A stretch of 64,000 bases of DNA. Origin: Symsagittifera roscoffensis. Lineage: Eukaryota > Xenacoelomorpha > Acoela > Convolutidae. Where the stretch lies: contig NC_087064.1 of the NCBI RefSeq assembly GCF_963678635.1, positions 41,507,165-41,571,164 of the forward strand, written 5' to 3'. Under the pieces are notes generated by a model. That model had not been told where the DNA came from. It ran no database searches and was given only the letters and a program-made list of their open reading frames with translations. The translations under genes were made by a program, and so were the position numbers. Shown piece by piece: positions 46,746 through 57,281 of the stretch (its first letter is position 1; each line of letters opens with the position of its first letter).

Positions 46746-46934
46746 CTAGTGGGAAGATTTATGTTTATTGTAGTATTCTTCGATGAAAAGAATTAAAAGG
46801 ATTGTTGCTAAGGCGAATGTGACTATTGCCTTTTCTACACATTTGCACATTGTCAATATTAGGGATGATAAAAACATGATGAAAATTACAAATAGTAAAA
46901 AAATATCTGTTCTACTAAAAATTGTTCGTATCAT
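46746..46934 (-). CDS. Small membrane-protein ORF
   Basis: 62 codons. Residues about 10-29 (DIFLLFVIFIMFLSSLIL) and 37-53 (AIVTFALATILLILFIE) are strongly hydrophobic, suggesting two membrane spans, with a charged end NKHKSSH. It lies between pol and env, where complex retroviruses place accessory genes, but it could also be a chance frame in AT-rich sequence. No family recognised. Confidence 0.35.
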   Translation of the reverse strand: MIRTIFSRTDIFLLFVIFIMFLSSLILTMCKCVEKAIVTFALATILLILFIEEYYNKHKSSH

Positions 46935-47021
46935 TTAAATAGACTTTGAATTATCGTACATGTGAATATGATCAATGATTTGGGAAAGTTGAAGATATAT
47001 TTCAAATAGGGAGTAGAAAAT

Positions 47022-47174
47022 TTAAAAAATGTTGCAAAAAATTATTAAAATGATTCTAAAAGCTTCAAAAGTATCGAATAAAAATATGAACAAAAGTTTG
47101 AATAGTATGAAAAATTTTTTTAAAAAATCTAAGATTGTATTTTTTAAGATATTGACTGATCGAGAGAAGAGCAT
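47022..47174 (-). CDS. Very small hydrophobic ORF
   Basis: 50 codons from ATG 47,174, too short for most gene finders. Residues about 15-48 (LDFLKKFFILFKLLFIFLF onward) are almost all hydrophobic with two lysine pairs. It lies 4 bp or less from the preceding ORF (47,384-47,175) and about 90 bp before the membrane ORF at 46,934. The AT-rich base composition favours Phe/Ile/Leu codons, so hydrophobicity alone is weak evidence. Confidence 0.25.
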   Translation of the reverse strand: MLFSRSVNILKNTILDFLKKFFILFKLLFIFLFDTFEAFRIILIIFCNIF

Positions 47175-47384
47175 TTAAGAAATGATTTCTTCGTCGAATA
47201 TTTTTTGTTGTTTGAGGCGAGATTCAAGAGTGGTCGAGTTATTTATGGATTTTTCGACAAGTGGGTTGAGTTTTGTGAAAAATTGTTGGGGGCTAATTTT
47301 ATGGTGTTCAGGAGGTCTTCTTTGCTTTATTTTTATTTGTCGGGTGATCTGGGGTATTTTTGAAATATTTGTACTTACGACCAA
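47175..47384 (-). CDS. Small ORF after integrase
   Basis: 69 codons, Lys/Arg/Gln-rich, starting MVVSTNISKIPQITRQ and ending KQQKIFDEEIIS. It immediately precedes the small hydrophobic ORF at 47,174. There are about 500 bp of sequence without a supported gene between it and the integrase end at 47,892. Function unknown. Confidence 0.3.
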   Translation of the reverse strand: MVVSTNISKIPQITRQIKIKQRRPPEHHKISPQQFFTKLNPLVEKSINNSTTLESRLKQQKIFDEEIIS

Positions 47385-47891
47385 ATTATTATGGTCCTTT
47401 TTTACTTTAGGCTAATTTGCCATTTTTGGTTGGAGGGTTTTTGAGGTCTGAGTTGGGAAAATATTGTTGATCTTTGCGTTATTAGATAGGGGAGGGTTGT
47501 AATAATATGATGGTATTTATTTTAGTTGTCAAGTTTTAGCGAGTTGCTTATTTTTGACCTGGAGGTTGTAAAGTTATAGTTATATATATGCCTGGAGTTT
47601 AATATCTTTCGGCTAATAGGTTGGTGTTAGAGATATAGAAGGTGACGGATTTAAGTGAATCCTATTGGCTGAATCTGAACTAGGATTGTTGCGTATTTGT
47701 CAGCATGTTATCTTGAGAAATGAAAGTTCAAAATGATCCAGAGGTGCAAAAATTATATTTTAAAATCAAAGTTGTTTTTGAAATTCAACTTTCTTTAATA
47801 TTTTAGTTTGTGGGATGAATGTTTTGTAGTTTTTACGTGGTTGATTTCTAAGTCGTGATAATTCTCTATGTTCTGATTTTTCTACTTGTTC

Positions 47892-49440
47892 TTATGGTAA
47901 AATTTTTAAAATCATTTTCCTGTTCTTTCTTTCTTTTTGAGGTATTTTTGGGTCTGGTATTTTATGATTGTTTTTAGCTTTGATTTGTGTTTGATTTTGA
48001 TTTTCATGATGAACGCTGTGTTGTTCATCTATTTCTTTTTCTGTATGTGGATGATTTTGAATAACTTTTAAACCTGTGAAAGAATATAATTGAGTTAATT
48101 CGCGTAGTGCGTATTCTTTTAGGTAGTAGGGCAATAGATTGTTACGATGTTGAACAATTTCTTTTTTAGTTGGATCAGTAAGCTTATACGTTACGTCAGT
48201 GGGTTTGGCAATTATTTGGTATGGTCCTTTTCGAAGGGGTTGTAATTTCTCAGAGATTCCTTTTTGCGTATTAAAGTTAGTTATTAAGACGACTGTTACA
48301 ATTTTTAAATCTGTGGCTGGTGTAAAGCGTGAATAAATTTGATCGTTAATGTTTTGCCTTTGTAACAATTTCTTTGTTACTTTTTGGTAAATATCATTGT
48401 GTTTTTTATCTCTATTTAAAATCCATTCGGTGTGTGTGCCGGAGGCTAATTTAAGAATTTGTGGGTGATGAAAATGATCTTCATCATGTGTGTGTAAAGG
48501 TAGGTTATAACAATTGAGTCTTTATTTGGTTGGCAATAACCTTGTGCATTTTATGGGAATTTGCTGTAAACATAATTGGTTTACGTGGCTTTTGATTAAA
48601 AACCATTTCGTATGGTGACATTTCTAAAGTTGTCGTGATTTGTGAATTGTATGCTAAGGGAAATAATTTTACATCTGCTGACCATTCTGTGTATTTTGTA
48701 TCATTTCAATTAATGATACATCGGAGATATTCTTGTAGTGAACGGTTCATACCTTCGACTAAACCGTTTGTCCAAGGTGCATGAGATGTACGTGGTTTAT
48801 TATTGATGTTATATAAGTGGCATAGTGTGATGATTTCATTATTTATGAATTCTGTACCGTTGTCTGTAATTAAGATTTCGGGTAATCCAAATTTAGCTAT
48901 CCAATGTTCATAAAGCGTCGAGTAAGCATAATAAGCATTACAATGTGGTACTGGGTTGAGTGCTAGATAACGTGTGACCATAATGACCATAATGTAGGAG
49001 TTTCCTTCAGAAGATGGTGAAATTGGTCCTTGTGTATCGAATGAAATGCGATGGTTAAAATATAAACTTTGTCCTTTAAAATCTTGTTTTTGTGCTATTT
49101 GTTTTTGATTGTTTTTGATTTGGATAAGATTTGTTCAATTGACATATTATACAATCATTGCATAATATTTTTATCCAAATTGGTGCATTTGGGAAATAAA
49201 AAATTTGTGGTAAGTTCGAGTATGTTTTTTCTGATCCGGAGTGTCTTTTAGTATTTTGTGTATGTGAGATGTTAAAAGCTATTAATATCATACTTAAAGG
49301 AAGATAGGGAACTTTAGAATCATTTAATTGATATTCTAAAAGATCTGTATTTTCGTTAATTGTTGTGTTATTAAATTTTCGGAAATATCGGAGGAGTGTT
49401 TTATTTCCTAAAATTGTGGTATCTGCTTTTACGGGCTTAG
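47892..49440 (-). pseudogene. pol: Integrase region of pol
   Basis: Three domains are visible in order. Zinc-binding N-terminus in 49,291-49,076 with two histidines (SHTQNTKRH) and CNDCIIC. Catalytic core: the first Asp in FDTQGP just upstream of 48,990; the second in ITDNGTEF (residue 43 of the frame 48,990-48,706); the Glu in GLVEGMN (residue 79), a spacing of 35 residues, the classical D,D35E. C-terminal domain in 48,368-47,892 with LRKGPYQII and QHRNNLLPYY, typical of the gypsy GPY/F module. Stops and frame changes separate the three pieces, so this copy is inactive although the catalytic residues are kept. Confidence 0.92.
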
Positions 49441-49473
49441 TTTTGTATTTGTGCCATGATTTTAGTTGTCTAA

Positions 49474-51402
49474 TTACTGGGTCGAGATTTTGATATTGTT
49501 TAAAAAGTCAAGTGTAACTTTATCTGTTGGGGAGAGAAACATATTGTCAATTTCTATTTTTGATAGGGGAATTGTGTCAAGTGGGTCATGGATGTCAAAA
49601 AATTGATTTATTGTGTATTTTGAATCGTTTGCTTGCGGTCCTGATAAATTTATTTTATCGGTTAAATTTTCTTGTTCAATGAATGGAAAAAAGTCTTTTT
49701 TAAGCGAGTGTTGTTTTATTCTTTTTTGTTGAGTATTATTTTTTATCCATTGTGAGTATGGAATTGGTTTAAAAGTTGATGTGCCTAGTAAATCAACTTC
49801 GTAGTGATTATTCTGGCAATCTAAGTAGAGTGGAAAATGTTGTAGATTAATTATCTGTGATTGATCAAGGTCAGTTTTTACTGCATATTCGTATTCTAGT
49901 CGGGTTGATGTTTCATCTTTTGCGAGATAAAATTTAATATTTTGTGGTATTTCAACTGCAGTTTTTCGTGTGAGTAATTCAGGTGGCGTATTTCGACTTA
50001 ATGTATCTGGTAACGCAAGTTTTTCTCCTGCTGTCCAAACTATATGTAGGTTTGGAAATTTCATTAGAATTAGTTGAAATCTAAAAACTCTATGATTTGG
50101 ATTTGATTTTTGTGTAAGAGAAATATAATTGGTTTGTGATCTGTGAATAGAAATATTGGGTGTTTTGATCTAAGTATCAGAAATTCATATTCTGTAAGTG
50201 TATAATTTATAGCTGTACATTCTCTAAATCAGAGTTGAGAGTCGTAGCTCTGCTTGTTTGAATAATCGTGAATTTGCTGATATAAGGTTCATTTTATTTG
50301 TTCCACTATGTGATTGTAGCAATGCTGCGCCGATGACAAAATTTGAAGCATCGCACATTGCATAGAATGGTTGATTTGGATCTGGATTTGTGTTTGAAAT
50401 TTGTTCTGTTAAAAGCTTTTTAATTTCTTCAAATCGTGTTTGATGTTCAGTGGTCCATTCAAAATTATTTTGTTGTCTGAGGATGTTATAGAAGGGTCTT
50501 AAGTATAATTGCATTTTGTAAACATATTTACTTAAGAAATTTAACATTCCAAGGAATTCTTGGATTTTCTTTTTTTTTGTAGGTGGCTGAAGTTTTTGAA
50601 TGGCATCAATGCGTGATTTTAATGGAGTGATAGTTTCTCGTTCTATAATATGTCCTAAAAATTTAACGCGTGTTAGAAAGAAGTGTGATTTATCGGGAGC
50701 TGCCTTCAGATTTTCGTTCTGAAATATTTTATGATACTGTTCTAAAACTGTAAACATTTCTTCTTTTGTTTGTGATTGCATAAAAACATCATCTAAGTAT
50801 GTGATTGCATTTTTCTTGAGTATTAGTGGTCTAAAAATTTTACTCAAAAAAGCTGAAAAAGCTGCTGGTCCTATGGATATTCCATAGAATAAGCGATTAA
50901 ATTCATATTGTTGATTTCTAATAACAAATTGTGTTAAACGTCGTGATTGTTCATCTAGTGGCATTTGATTATAAGCACTATTCATATCTGCGGTTGTGAA
51001 ATATTTACCATTTATCTTTGTTAAGATAACTTGTATGGGTTCAATAGGTCAATTGCATTTTTATTCGTCAATTAGTGAATTGAGGTATCTAGCGTCTAAA
51101 ACTATTTTTAGTGATTCACCTTTTGCTAGAATGATAACATGGTTGATAAAAGTGTTACCTTTTGGTTGTTCTTTCTTATTTACTGGTGAGATATTTTCGT
51201 ATTGTTCTAAAATGTCAAGTAATCTGTTTACCTTGTCATGTAAGTGAATCGGTACTTTACTTGCTCTTTGTTTTTTGAAAACTGCGTCGGGTTTTAACGG
51301 GAGGTGTAGTGATGAACTATTTTTTCCAACGTCAAATTTTGATGTTGCGTAGACTGTTGAATATTTTATCAAATTCAGTTTGTGTAATTTGTAAATGTTC
51401 AA
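49474..51402 (-). pseudogene. pol: Reverse transcriptase and RNase H region of pol
   Basis: RT fingers and start of palm lie in 51,402-51,061 (NTFINHVIILAKG, then KIVLDARYLN). Two in-frame stops (TAA at about 51,060, TGA about 9 bp later) follow. The frame then reopens at 50,985-50,224 (253 codons) with the RT box YLDD (residues 63-66), FLGHI, the connection FLGMLNFLSKYV, and the RNase H start YAMCDASNFVIGAALLQ (residues 208-224). A stop after 50,224 interrupts RNase H; its end with TAGEKLALPDTLSR is in 50,064-49,474, followed by a Pol spacer. YLDD and the RNase H Asp are kept, but the nonsense codons prevent a full product. Confidence 0.95.
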
Positions 51403-51966
51403 AATTAAACATTGTTAAAAATTTTTGTTGCTCTTTTCTGTAAATTGTTATTTTGAATGTTGGTTTAAAATATGGTGTTTTTGTGAAGTAATCTGTGTTT
51501 CTTTTTTCATTACTTATTATATTATTTATGGATAATTCTTCGTCAAGAATTGTTGATTGGCAAATATCTAATAATTGGAGTATATTATTATCGCGGTAGG
51601 TACTTCATTTATAGGTGAAATTGTAGCAACTGTTTCACAATATCCTAAAAGTCCTAAGGGTAATGTTACTTGATATGGTGTATTATTATACACGTGTAAT
51701 GAAATGATGTCGGAATTCGTATTTTTAGAATATTTTATGGATGAGATCGTAATTTTGAAAAATTTGTGGATAGGTTCAAATTCGAAGTCTCACATGAAAA
51801 GCTGTTGTTTATTTTGACTTTTGTTATACTGGTGAACTTGTTCTATTGAAAAATTATATATATTTCCTGATAGTGGATTCAGGTGTTTCTGTTGTTGATT
51901 GTAAAAGGGATAAAATTTATGTTTCTTGACAAATTTTATCTCGGAAACAACTATTTCGGAAACTAG
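51403..51966 (-). pseudogene. pol: Protease-RT linker of pol
   Basis: About 560 bp that read as coding on the minus strand between protease and RT, in more than one frame with stops. Segments such as PLGLLGYCETVAT and ILDEELSINNI are visible. No separate domain recognised; likely part of the original polyprotein. Confidence 0.5.
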
Positions 51967-52461
51967 TCATTGGGCTGTATTTTTTGTTTTTGTGTATTTA
52001 TCTTTGATATGGATCTTACTATTTAAGATGTTGATTGTTGGTATATATTTAGATATAAATGGTATGCCAATGATATTGTGTTTAATATCAGTAATATGAA
52101 ATATTTGTTTAAATGGTTTGTTCAAAATTTTGTTTTGTTCCATTGTTCTTGTGGGAAGAAGGAATAATTGGATTTTTCCATAATTTACTAATGCTGATCC
52201 TTGTGCTGTTGCCAATTTACTAGAGGTTTTAAGATGTGCTAATATTGGATGCAATGTTTTAATTTCATTCCATGTGGGTATATTAATTATGTTTGATTCT
52301 GCTCCTGAGTCAATTAAAAAATCAATTTCAAGATCTGGTGCTAGAAATTCTTTGTTTCTTGGGCTCTCTGAGAGAAATGGAATTGTCCAAATTTTTTCTC
52401 TTTTTTTTCTCTTGGTTGTTCTTTTTGTATATTTTGATAAATATGTTTTGTAATTGAGCAT
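51967..52461 (-). pseudogene. pol: Retropepsin-like aspartic protease region
   Basis: 164 open codons. The catalytic motif is FLIDSGAESNII (Asp at residue 51, DSG form), and the flap/hydrophobic-Gly motif is NIIGIPFIS. A single DSG is normal, since retropepsins act as dimers. This domain itself has no visible break. It is upstream of RT as in all gypsy elements and separated by stops from the Gag region. Confidence 0.85.
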
Positions 52462-52507
52462 TGTGTTTCATCTTTTTTATCGGGTTAAATTACCGTGTTA
52501 ATTCCGT

Positions 52508-54509
52508 TTACTTCTTGTGTAGTTTGTGTATTATCAATGGGCCCAATATAGTAATTGTGGAGTTCCAATTGACTTTTATATATATATGTGAAGTGAAAGG
52601 TTGTTCATATATAATAGGTTCATAGTCGTTTTGGACTGTTATCGTATTTACAGAGATGGTATTATCTGTATCACTTTCTGTATCTGATGATTCACAATTT
52701 ATATGATTTAGTTGTAATTCTTTACTTCCTGTGTCATCAATACCTGGAGGGTCTGAAGTTGTTTCTTCATTTGTTTGCACTTGATTAATGTGTCTTCGAT
52801 GTTTTGATGTGCTACTTCTGTATCGATGTTTAGAATCGGGATAGCGGTTATTATTCCTATTTGGTGACTGGGAATAATTTCTAAATCGATTATTGTAACT
52901 TGAGTTTCGGTTTTGTGAATTATTTTGTGATCTGTTTTGATAGTTATCATTTGATCTGTGATAATTTGATATATTATATGAATTATTCCTTGATTGGGTA
53001 ATTCTGATTTCGATTGTTTGAATAACTTCTATTTCTATTATGTGAATAGTTTCTATTTCTGTTGTATGATGAGTTTCGTGATTGATTATTGGAATAGTGT
53101 CTATTCCTTGGGTTTGATTGGGAACTGGATCCAGAAACGAATTCTGTTGTATTGGAATTCGATCGTGAATAGTTATTTTGGTTATTTTGGCTATTCGATC
53201 GGTTATATCTATTTTGTGAGAAATTTCTTGTATTTCCTCGTTCGGGTGATCTACCTCTATAACTTGAGTTATATGGTGATTGATTTCTTGTGTAATTTGA
53301 GTTGCTTGGAAGTGGTTTTCCTGAACTGTTATTACTATATATATTTTTGTTTGGTAGATTTTGGTCTTTTTTCATGTATTGATAGAATTATTTATTTGGT
53401 TCTTTGTGCTTTTGAGGTTTATTCTGATTGTCTTGTTGTTTTTGTCTACATTTGGAAGTACTGTGTCCGTATCGGCGGAAATAATTACAACATTTTTTGA
53501 AGGATGGTTTGCCTTTAAAGTTTGGATGTTTTTCGTAGTTATTTAGTATTTCAGTGATTTTTTCAATCAGGTCTCTGTCTGATTCTTGTATGTTATTTAT
53601 ATGTGTAGTATTTGTTTCAATCCGATTAACATATTGTAGTTTTAGATTTTCTGTTTCTTCAAGTTCCATTGTGATTTCTGCTTGTTCTAGTTTATCTGCT
53701 AATTTTCGAAAAGCTAAATCTGGTTCTCGAATTGAGGAAGAACGAGATGCTCTCTTTTTTATAGCTGTTTTCCTTAATTGAGGTGTTAAGGTCATCATTA
53801 AAATTTCTGTCATTTTTGTGTTTTTGTAATCATGTGTATTAAGTGAATATGCTTTTCGAACTAGTACTTGGATTCGTACTGCTAATTGTTTGATTGTTTC
53901 ATTTGGTAATCTGCAAATTTCGTTGCATAAAACACTTTGACGTTGTTTGTTTCTTTCAGAATCAAACTTTTTTGAAAATTCTTGTGTGAATCTTTTCCAG
54001 TCTGATTTTATTTCTATGGGTAATACTGAAAACCCTTTTTGAGCTGCGCCATCTAGGGTTGTTTGTATTAACGCTGTGCGTCTATGAATCCAATTTTAAT
54101 GTAATGGCGTTCTAATTGGTTCGGGTCCTATATTTAAAATTAAATTTGCCGTTACTGAATTTAGATAATCTTCTACAGAATATTCAGGGTCTGTTCCTGT
54201 GAATACCATTAATGGTTTATTCGATATTATTGATGATCCACCCATAAGGTATGGATTCATAGTCATCTGTAGTGATTCTGCGGCATTTGGCATTTGTGAA
54301 AAATTTGAAAGTTGATTTTTTGTGATTTCATGTTGTTGAAGGTAATATGGAAGCGGTATTTCATTTTGCATTTGTGTTGGTTGATAAGAATGCCTTAACA
54401 TTGGGTTTTGTGGTTGTATAGGTTGAAAAGATATTGTGTTAAATGGGTTTTGTATATGCATTTGTTGTGGATTTTGTATATCTATTGGATTTTGTGGGTA
54501 AATTTTCAT
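52508..54509 (-). pseudogene. gag: Gag: capsid and nucleocapsid region
   Basis: 54,509-54,096 carries the capsid start with MVFTGTDPEYSVEDYL and LILNIGPEP, and ends at a TAA where the frame continues open (NWIHRRTALIQTT on), probably a CAA to TAA change. 53,813-53,388 continues the capsid and has a zinc knuckle CNYFRRYGHSTSKC, which is the CX2CX4HX4C form with the second Cys replaced by Phe. 53,375-52,983 is a long Asn/Ser/Arg/Tyr-rich region with NRNRNYS repeats, likely RNA-binding. 52,950-52,508 is an acidic linker (TESDTDNTI-like). In the element this protein would form the particle core. Several stops and the altered knuckle make it defective. Confidence 0.85.
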
Positions 54510-55590
54510 ATTTTGAGATGGTTTGTGTTAGTGATGTATTTGTATTTCTTGGTGTTGTCAGATTGGGGTGTATTGGTGGAATACTTTGTTGTGTAGTTGC
54601 TGCTGTTGTTTGGACGATTTCTTCATTTATAAAGTGTGATGGTGTTTGAATATCTTGTTGTGTAAGATTTCTGGTTCCATTGAGATTTTCATTATGTATG
54701 AATGTTGATTTTAAGCTGTTATTTCGTGTATCAGGTAAAAATGTACTATAATTTATTGGTGTTGCGTCAATGGTTAATGGTATTACTTTTACATAATCTC
54801 TGTGGAAAGATATTGTACTTATTGCTTGACTCGAGATATCTTGTGGAATATTCAGAAATGCTGGATGAGACCAGTCAGGGTCCCAAACGTAATCTGATTG
54901 TTCTGAAAAGACAGTGTCGTCATTGGTATTTTGAGGTCTGAAATTTTTTCTTGCTTGTAAAATTAAATCTAAATTGTGGGTGAAATAATCTATTATAAAC
55001 CATGCTAAAATCTTTTGTAAATCACGTTTAGTGTTTTGTGAAACATCTTCTTTAGTAAAATTTTCGCGGATTATACGTAGAAACGTTGAAAATACTGTGA
55101 TTTCATTTCGCACTTTTGTATGCTTGGATGTTTCGGTTGGTGATATACTTATAACTTCTGTTTTTTCTAATATAGATAAATAACTATATATTACTGCAAA
55201 AACTTCGTTAGTGAATATGGAGTTTGCTCTTTGTGCATTATGATATTGTATGCTTTTGATATATTCTATGAATACTTTTGAAAATTCTAATTCAATATCG
55301 TCTGTTTGAATTACATATTTACGATGGGCTGTATTTGGTGGGCTGGATTCTATGGTGTAGATTCCATATTGTTGTGTTAGATTACATATGTCTTGCAAAT
55401 AATGTTCAATAATTTGTCTTTTGATTTTTACATCCGGGAATTCTGCTTTGCATGGACTGATTCCTGGTTCAAACAAATTTACGAGTAAGTTCTTACAAAA
55501 TCGTGTTTGTCCTCTACCATCGAGTGAATCTATAGGAAAAGGAAAAACTGCTTCTTCATCTGGACTTTCGTCACTTTGAGTGTGGCTCAT
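54439..55590 (-). CDS. ORF1: long intact ORF upstream of capsid
   Basis: 383 codons from ATG 55,590, the longest open frame in the window. It begins MSHTQSDESPDEEAVFPFP, contains RFCKNLLVNLFEPG, AVIYSYLSILEKTE and DLQKILAWFIIDYF, and ends in a Ser/Thr/Asn/Pro-rich tail. It overlaps the capsid frame (54,509) by 71 bp in a different frame, so it could be an N-terminal Gag domain joined by a frameshift, or a separate protein. No cysteine knuckle, protease or other known motif. It is intact while all later genes are broken. Confidence 0.65.
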   Translation of the reverse strand: MSHTQSDESPDEEAVFPFPIDSLDGRGQTRFCKNLLVNLFEPGISPCKAEFPDVKIKRQIIEHYLQDICNLTQQYGIYTIESSPPNTAHRKYVIQTDDIELEFSKVFIEYIKSIQYHNAQRANSIFTNEVFAVIYSYLSILEKTEVISISPTETSKHTKVRNEITVFSTFLRIIRENFTKEDVSQNTKRDLQKILAWFIIDYFTHNLDLILQARKNFRPQNTNDDTVFSEQSDYVWDPDWSHPAFLNIPQDISSQAISTISFHRDYVKVIPLTIDATPINYSTFLPDTRNNSLKSTFIHNENLNGTRNLTQQDIQTPSHFINEEIVQTTAATTQQSIPPIHPNLTTPRNTNTSLTQTISKYENLPTKSNRYTKSTTNAYTKPI

Positions 55591-55769
55591 TTTTTCGTTT
55601 GATGACTGTTAATATATAACTATCAATTTGTCTAATTGGTTCATTCCAATTATACAGGTGTACTGGTTTGTGTTTATTTTGCTTTTTTATTCTTCTTTTT
55701 CCTCTTTTTGATGAATTTGAAGTTGTTTCTGAGTCGGAAAATTTTAATTGATCATGAATGGGGCAATTT

Positions 55770-56039
55770 TTATCTATTGATTCTTTTGTTTTTTGTATAA
55801 TTCGTCTGAAATGTTTCTGAAATGATTTTTTCAGAAAATGCGTTTCTATTTTTTGAAAATCTTTTTCGTGTTATTTGTCTTTTTTTGTTTATAATTCTTC
55901 TTTTTATTGTTTGTCGTTTTGTTCGAATGTATCCAACTGTTTGTGTATATGGAGTGATTACAAGATCGTGTTTTTGATGATCTATTTCACAATTGTGTAA
56001 AACGATTGTTTGTTTATTTCCTAAATTTTTGAATGACAC
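55770..56039 (-). CDS. Small highly basic ORF in leader
   Basis: 89 codons starting MSFKNLGNKQTIVLHN. The second half is very rich in Lys and Arg (TKRQTIKRRIINKKRQITRKR), consistent with RNA or DNA binding or a nuclear localisation signal. It is the first ORF of the element after the leader, 180 bp before ORF1. Function unknown; AT-rich DNA can yield basic frames by chance. Confidence 0.4.
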   Translation of the reverse strand: MSFKNLGNKQTIVLHNCEIDHQKHDLVITPYTQTVGYIRTKRQTIKRRIINKKRQITRKRFSKNRNAFSEKIISETFQTNYTKNKRINR

Positions 56040-57261
56040 AAGGTTTAGGATGAGGGATGCAAGAAGTTTTCCTAGACTGTTAGTCCTGACGATTTTTTGG
56101 TTAGCTTAACCTGGGTCTTTTTGTTCAGGGTTGGAGAGAAAAGTATATCGATTCCGAAGAATGATTTTTTACTTTCTCGTGGCTAGTCTAAGTTAAGGTG
56201 TTAACTTACTTAATCTTATTTAGGGGTAGTGATTGTGTTCAAGGTTTGGAGAATAGTAAATCGATCCACAAGGTTCAGGTATAATTAGAACGCAAGTAGT
56301 TCGTTAGATACTATTTTAAACTTTCTAAGTCTAAGATCTATCCTGGGTCTGGTAAGAGGAGGGTTTAAGTGAAGGATGAATAACCGAAGTTCTTCACTGT
56401 TTAGCTTAATTTGAATGGTTAGTTTTATTTAACAATTTCTATTAGTCCTGGGTCTTTTGAAAAGGTTGGATAGTGAATCGACGTTTGAGGTTGTTAGACA
56501 CTTGCTAAGTGGGTGGGAGAGAACAAAATTGTTCTTTTTGATCCAAGGATAGGCCTTGATGATCAGGTTTCAAATTTAATGAGATAGAAAATTTATAAAG
56601 ATCCAAGGATAAGCCTAGATGATCTGATTTTTAAAATTAAGTGAAATTAAATTTAAAATGGTTTAAGTTTATTTAATAAAAAGATTTAGTTTTTAATGAT
56701 GTTAGTGAGCTTATGATTGCTGTTATGTTAAGGTGATGAAGCTGAAACAACGAGACGGTTTATTATTACTAACTATTTATTGTCATGCTACTAATTTTTA
56801 TTTTTATTTTCAATAAATATTTTTCAAACATGTTTTATATAATACTGCAGAAATTAGGAAAACGATCTGAGATCTTTTTATCAACCGTTATTGTACATTA
56901 ATATTTGTGTTTAGCGCCTGAAATGATCATGAAGATTTACTTCAAAATTTTAAGTTTGAAGTTTAAATTTAGATAAAAATCTAAATTCATTGCTAATAAG
57001 ATTCCAAATATAAACGTTTGTGTTGGCTTTTGCCGTACAACCAAAAAACTAAATGGTAAGTTTCTACATAGTCGTATATCGTCTCTTGCCCGAAGTCTTC
57101 TTCCAATACCGGGTGGTTCTTGTATTGTTCGGAATATCGGCTCTGATCTATTGAGTCGTAGAGACATTTCAATTAAGTTATTATCGTGTAACATTTTGAA
57201 AATGTTTTGTCTAACTTCTAAACTATATTTGGATATTTCTAAGCTATTAAGGTCTTATTCG
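56040..57261 (-). other. Element 5' leader
   Basis: About 1.2 kb between the primer site and the first ORF, with no supported gene. It contains repeated motifs: gatccaaggata(g/a)gcct..gatgatc at 56,539 and 56,600, and several cctgggtct(t/g) copies between 56,109 and 56,455. A leader of this kind could hold packaging or translation signals, but none can be identified. Confidence 0.6.
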
Positions 57262-57279
57262 AGACTTATGGTCGCACCA
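57262..57279 (-). promoter_or_regulatory. Primer-binding site
   Basis: Two bases inside the 5' LTR on the minus strand, the sequence TGGTGCGACCATAAGTC begins. TGG directly after an LTR is the complement of a tRNA 3' CCA end. I could not name the tRNA. Confidence 0.7.
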
Positions 57280-57281
57280 GA

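Noticed and set aside
52994-53500. 168-codon plus-strand ORF rich in Tyr, Phe and Cys.
   Set aside because: It is the antisense shadow of the Asn/Ser/Arg-rich nucleocapsid region.
57262-57279. Assigning the primer tRNA to a particular isoacceptor.
   Set aside because: I could not match the 17 bases to a tRNA 3' end with confidence and left it unnamed.
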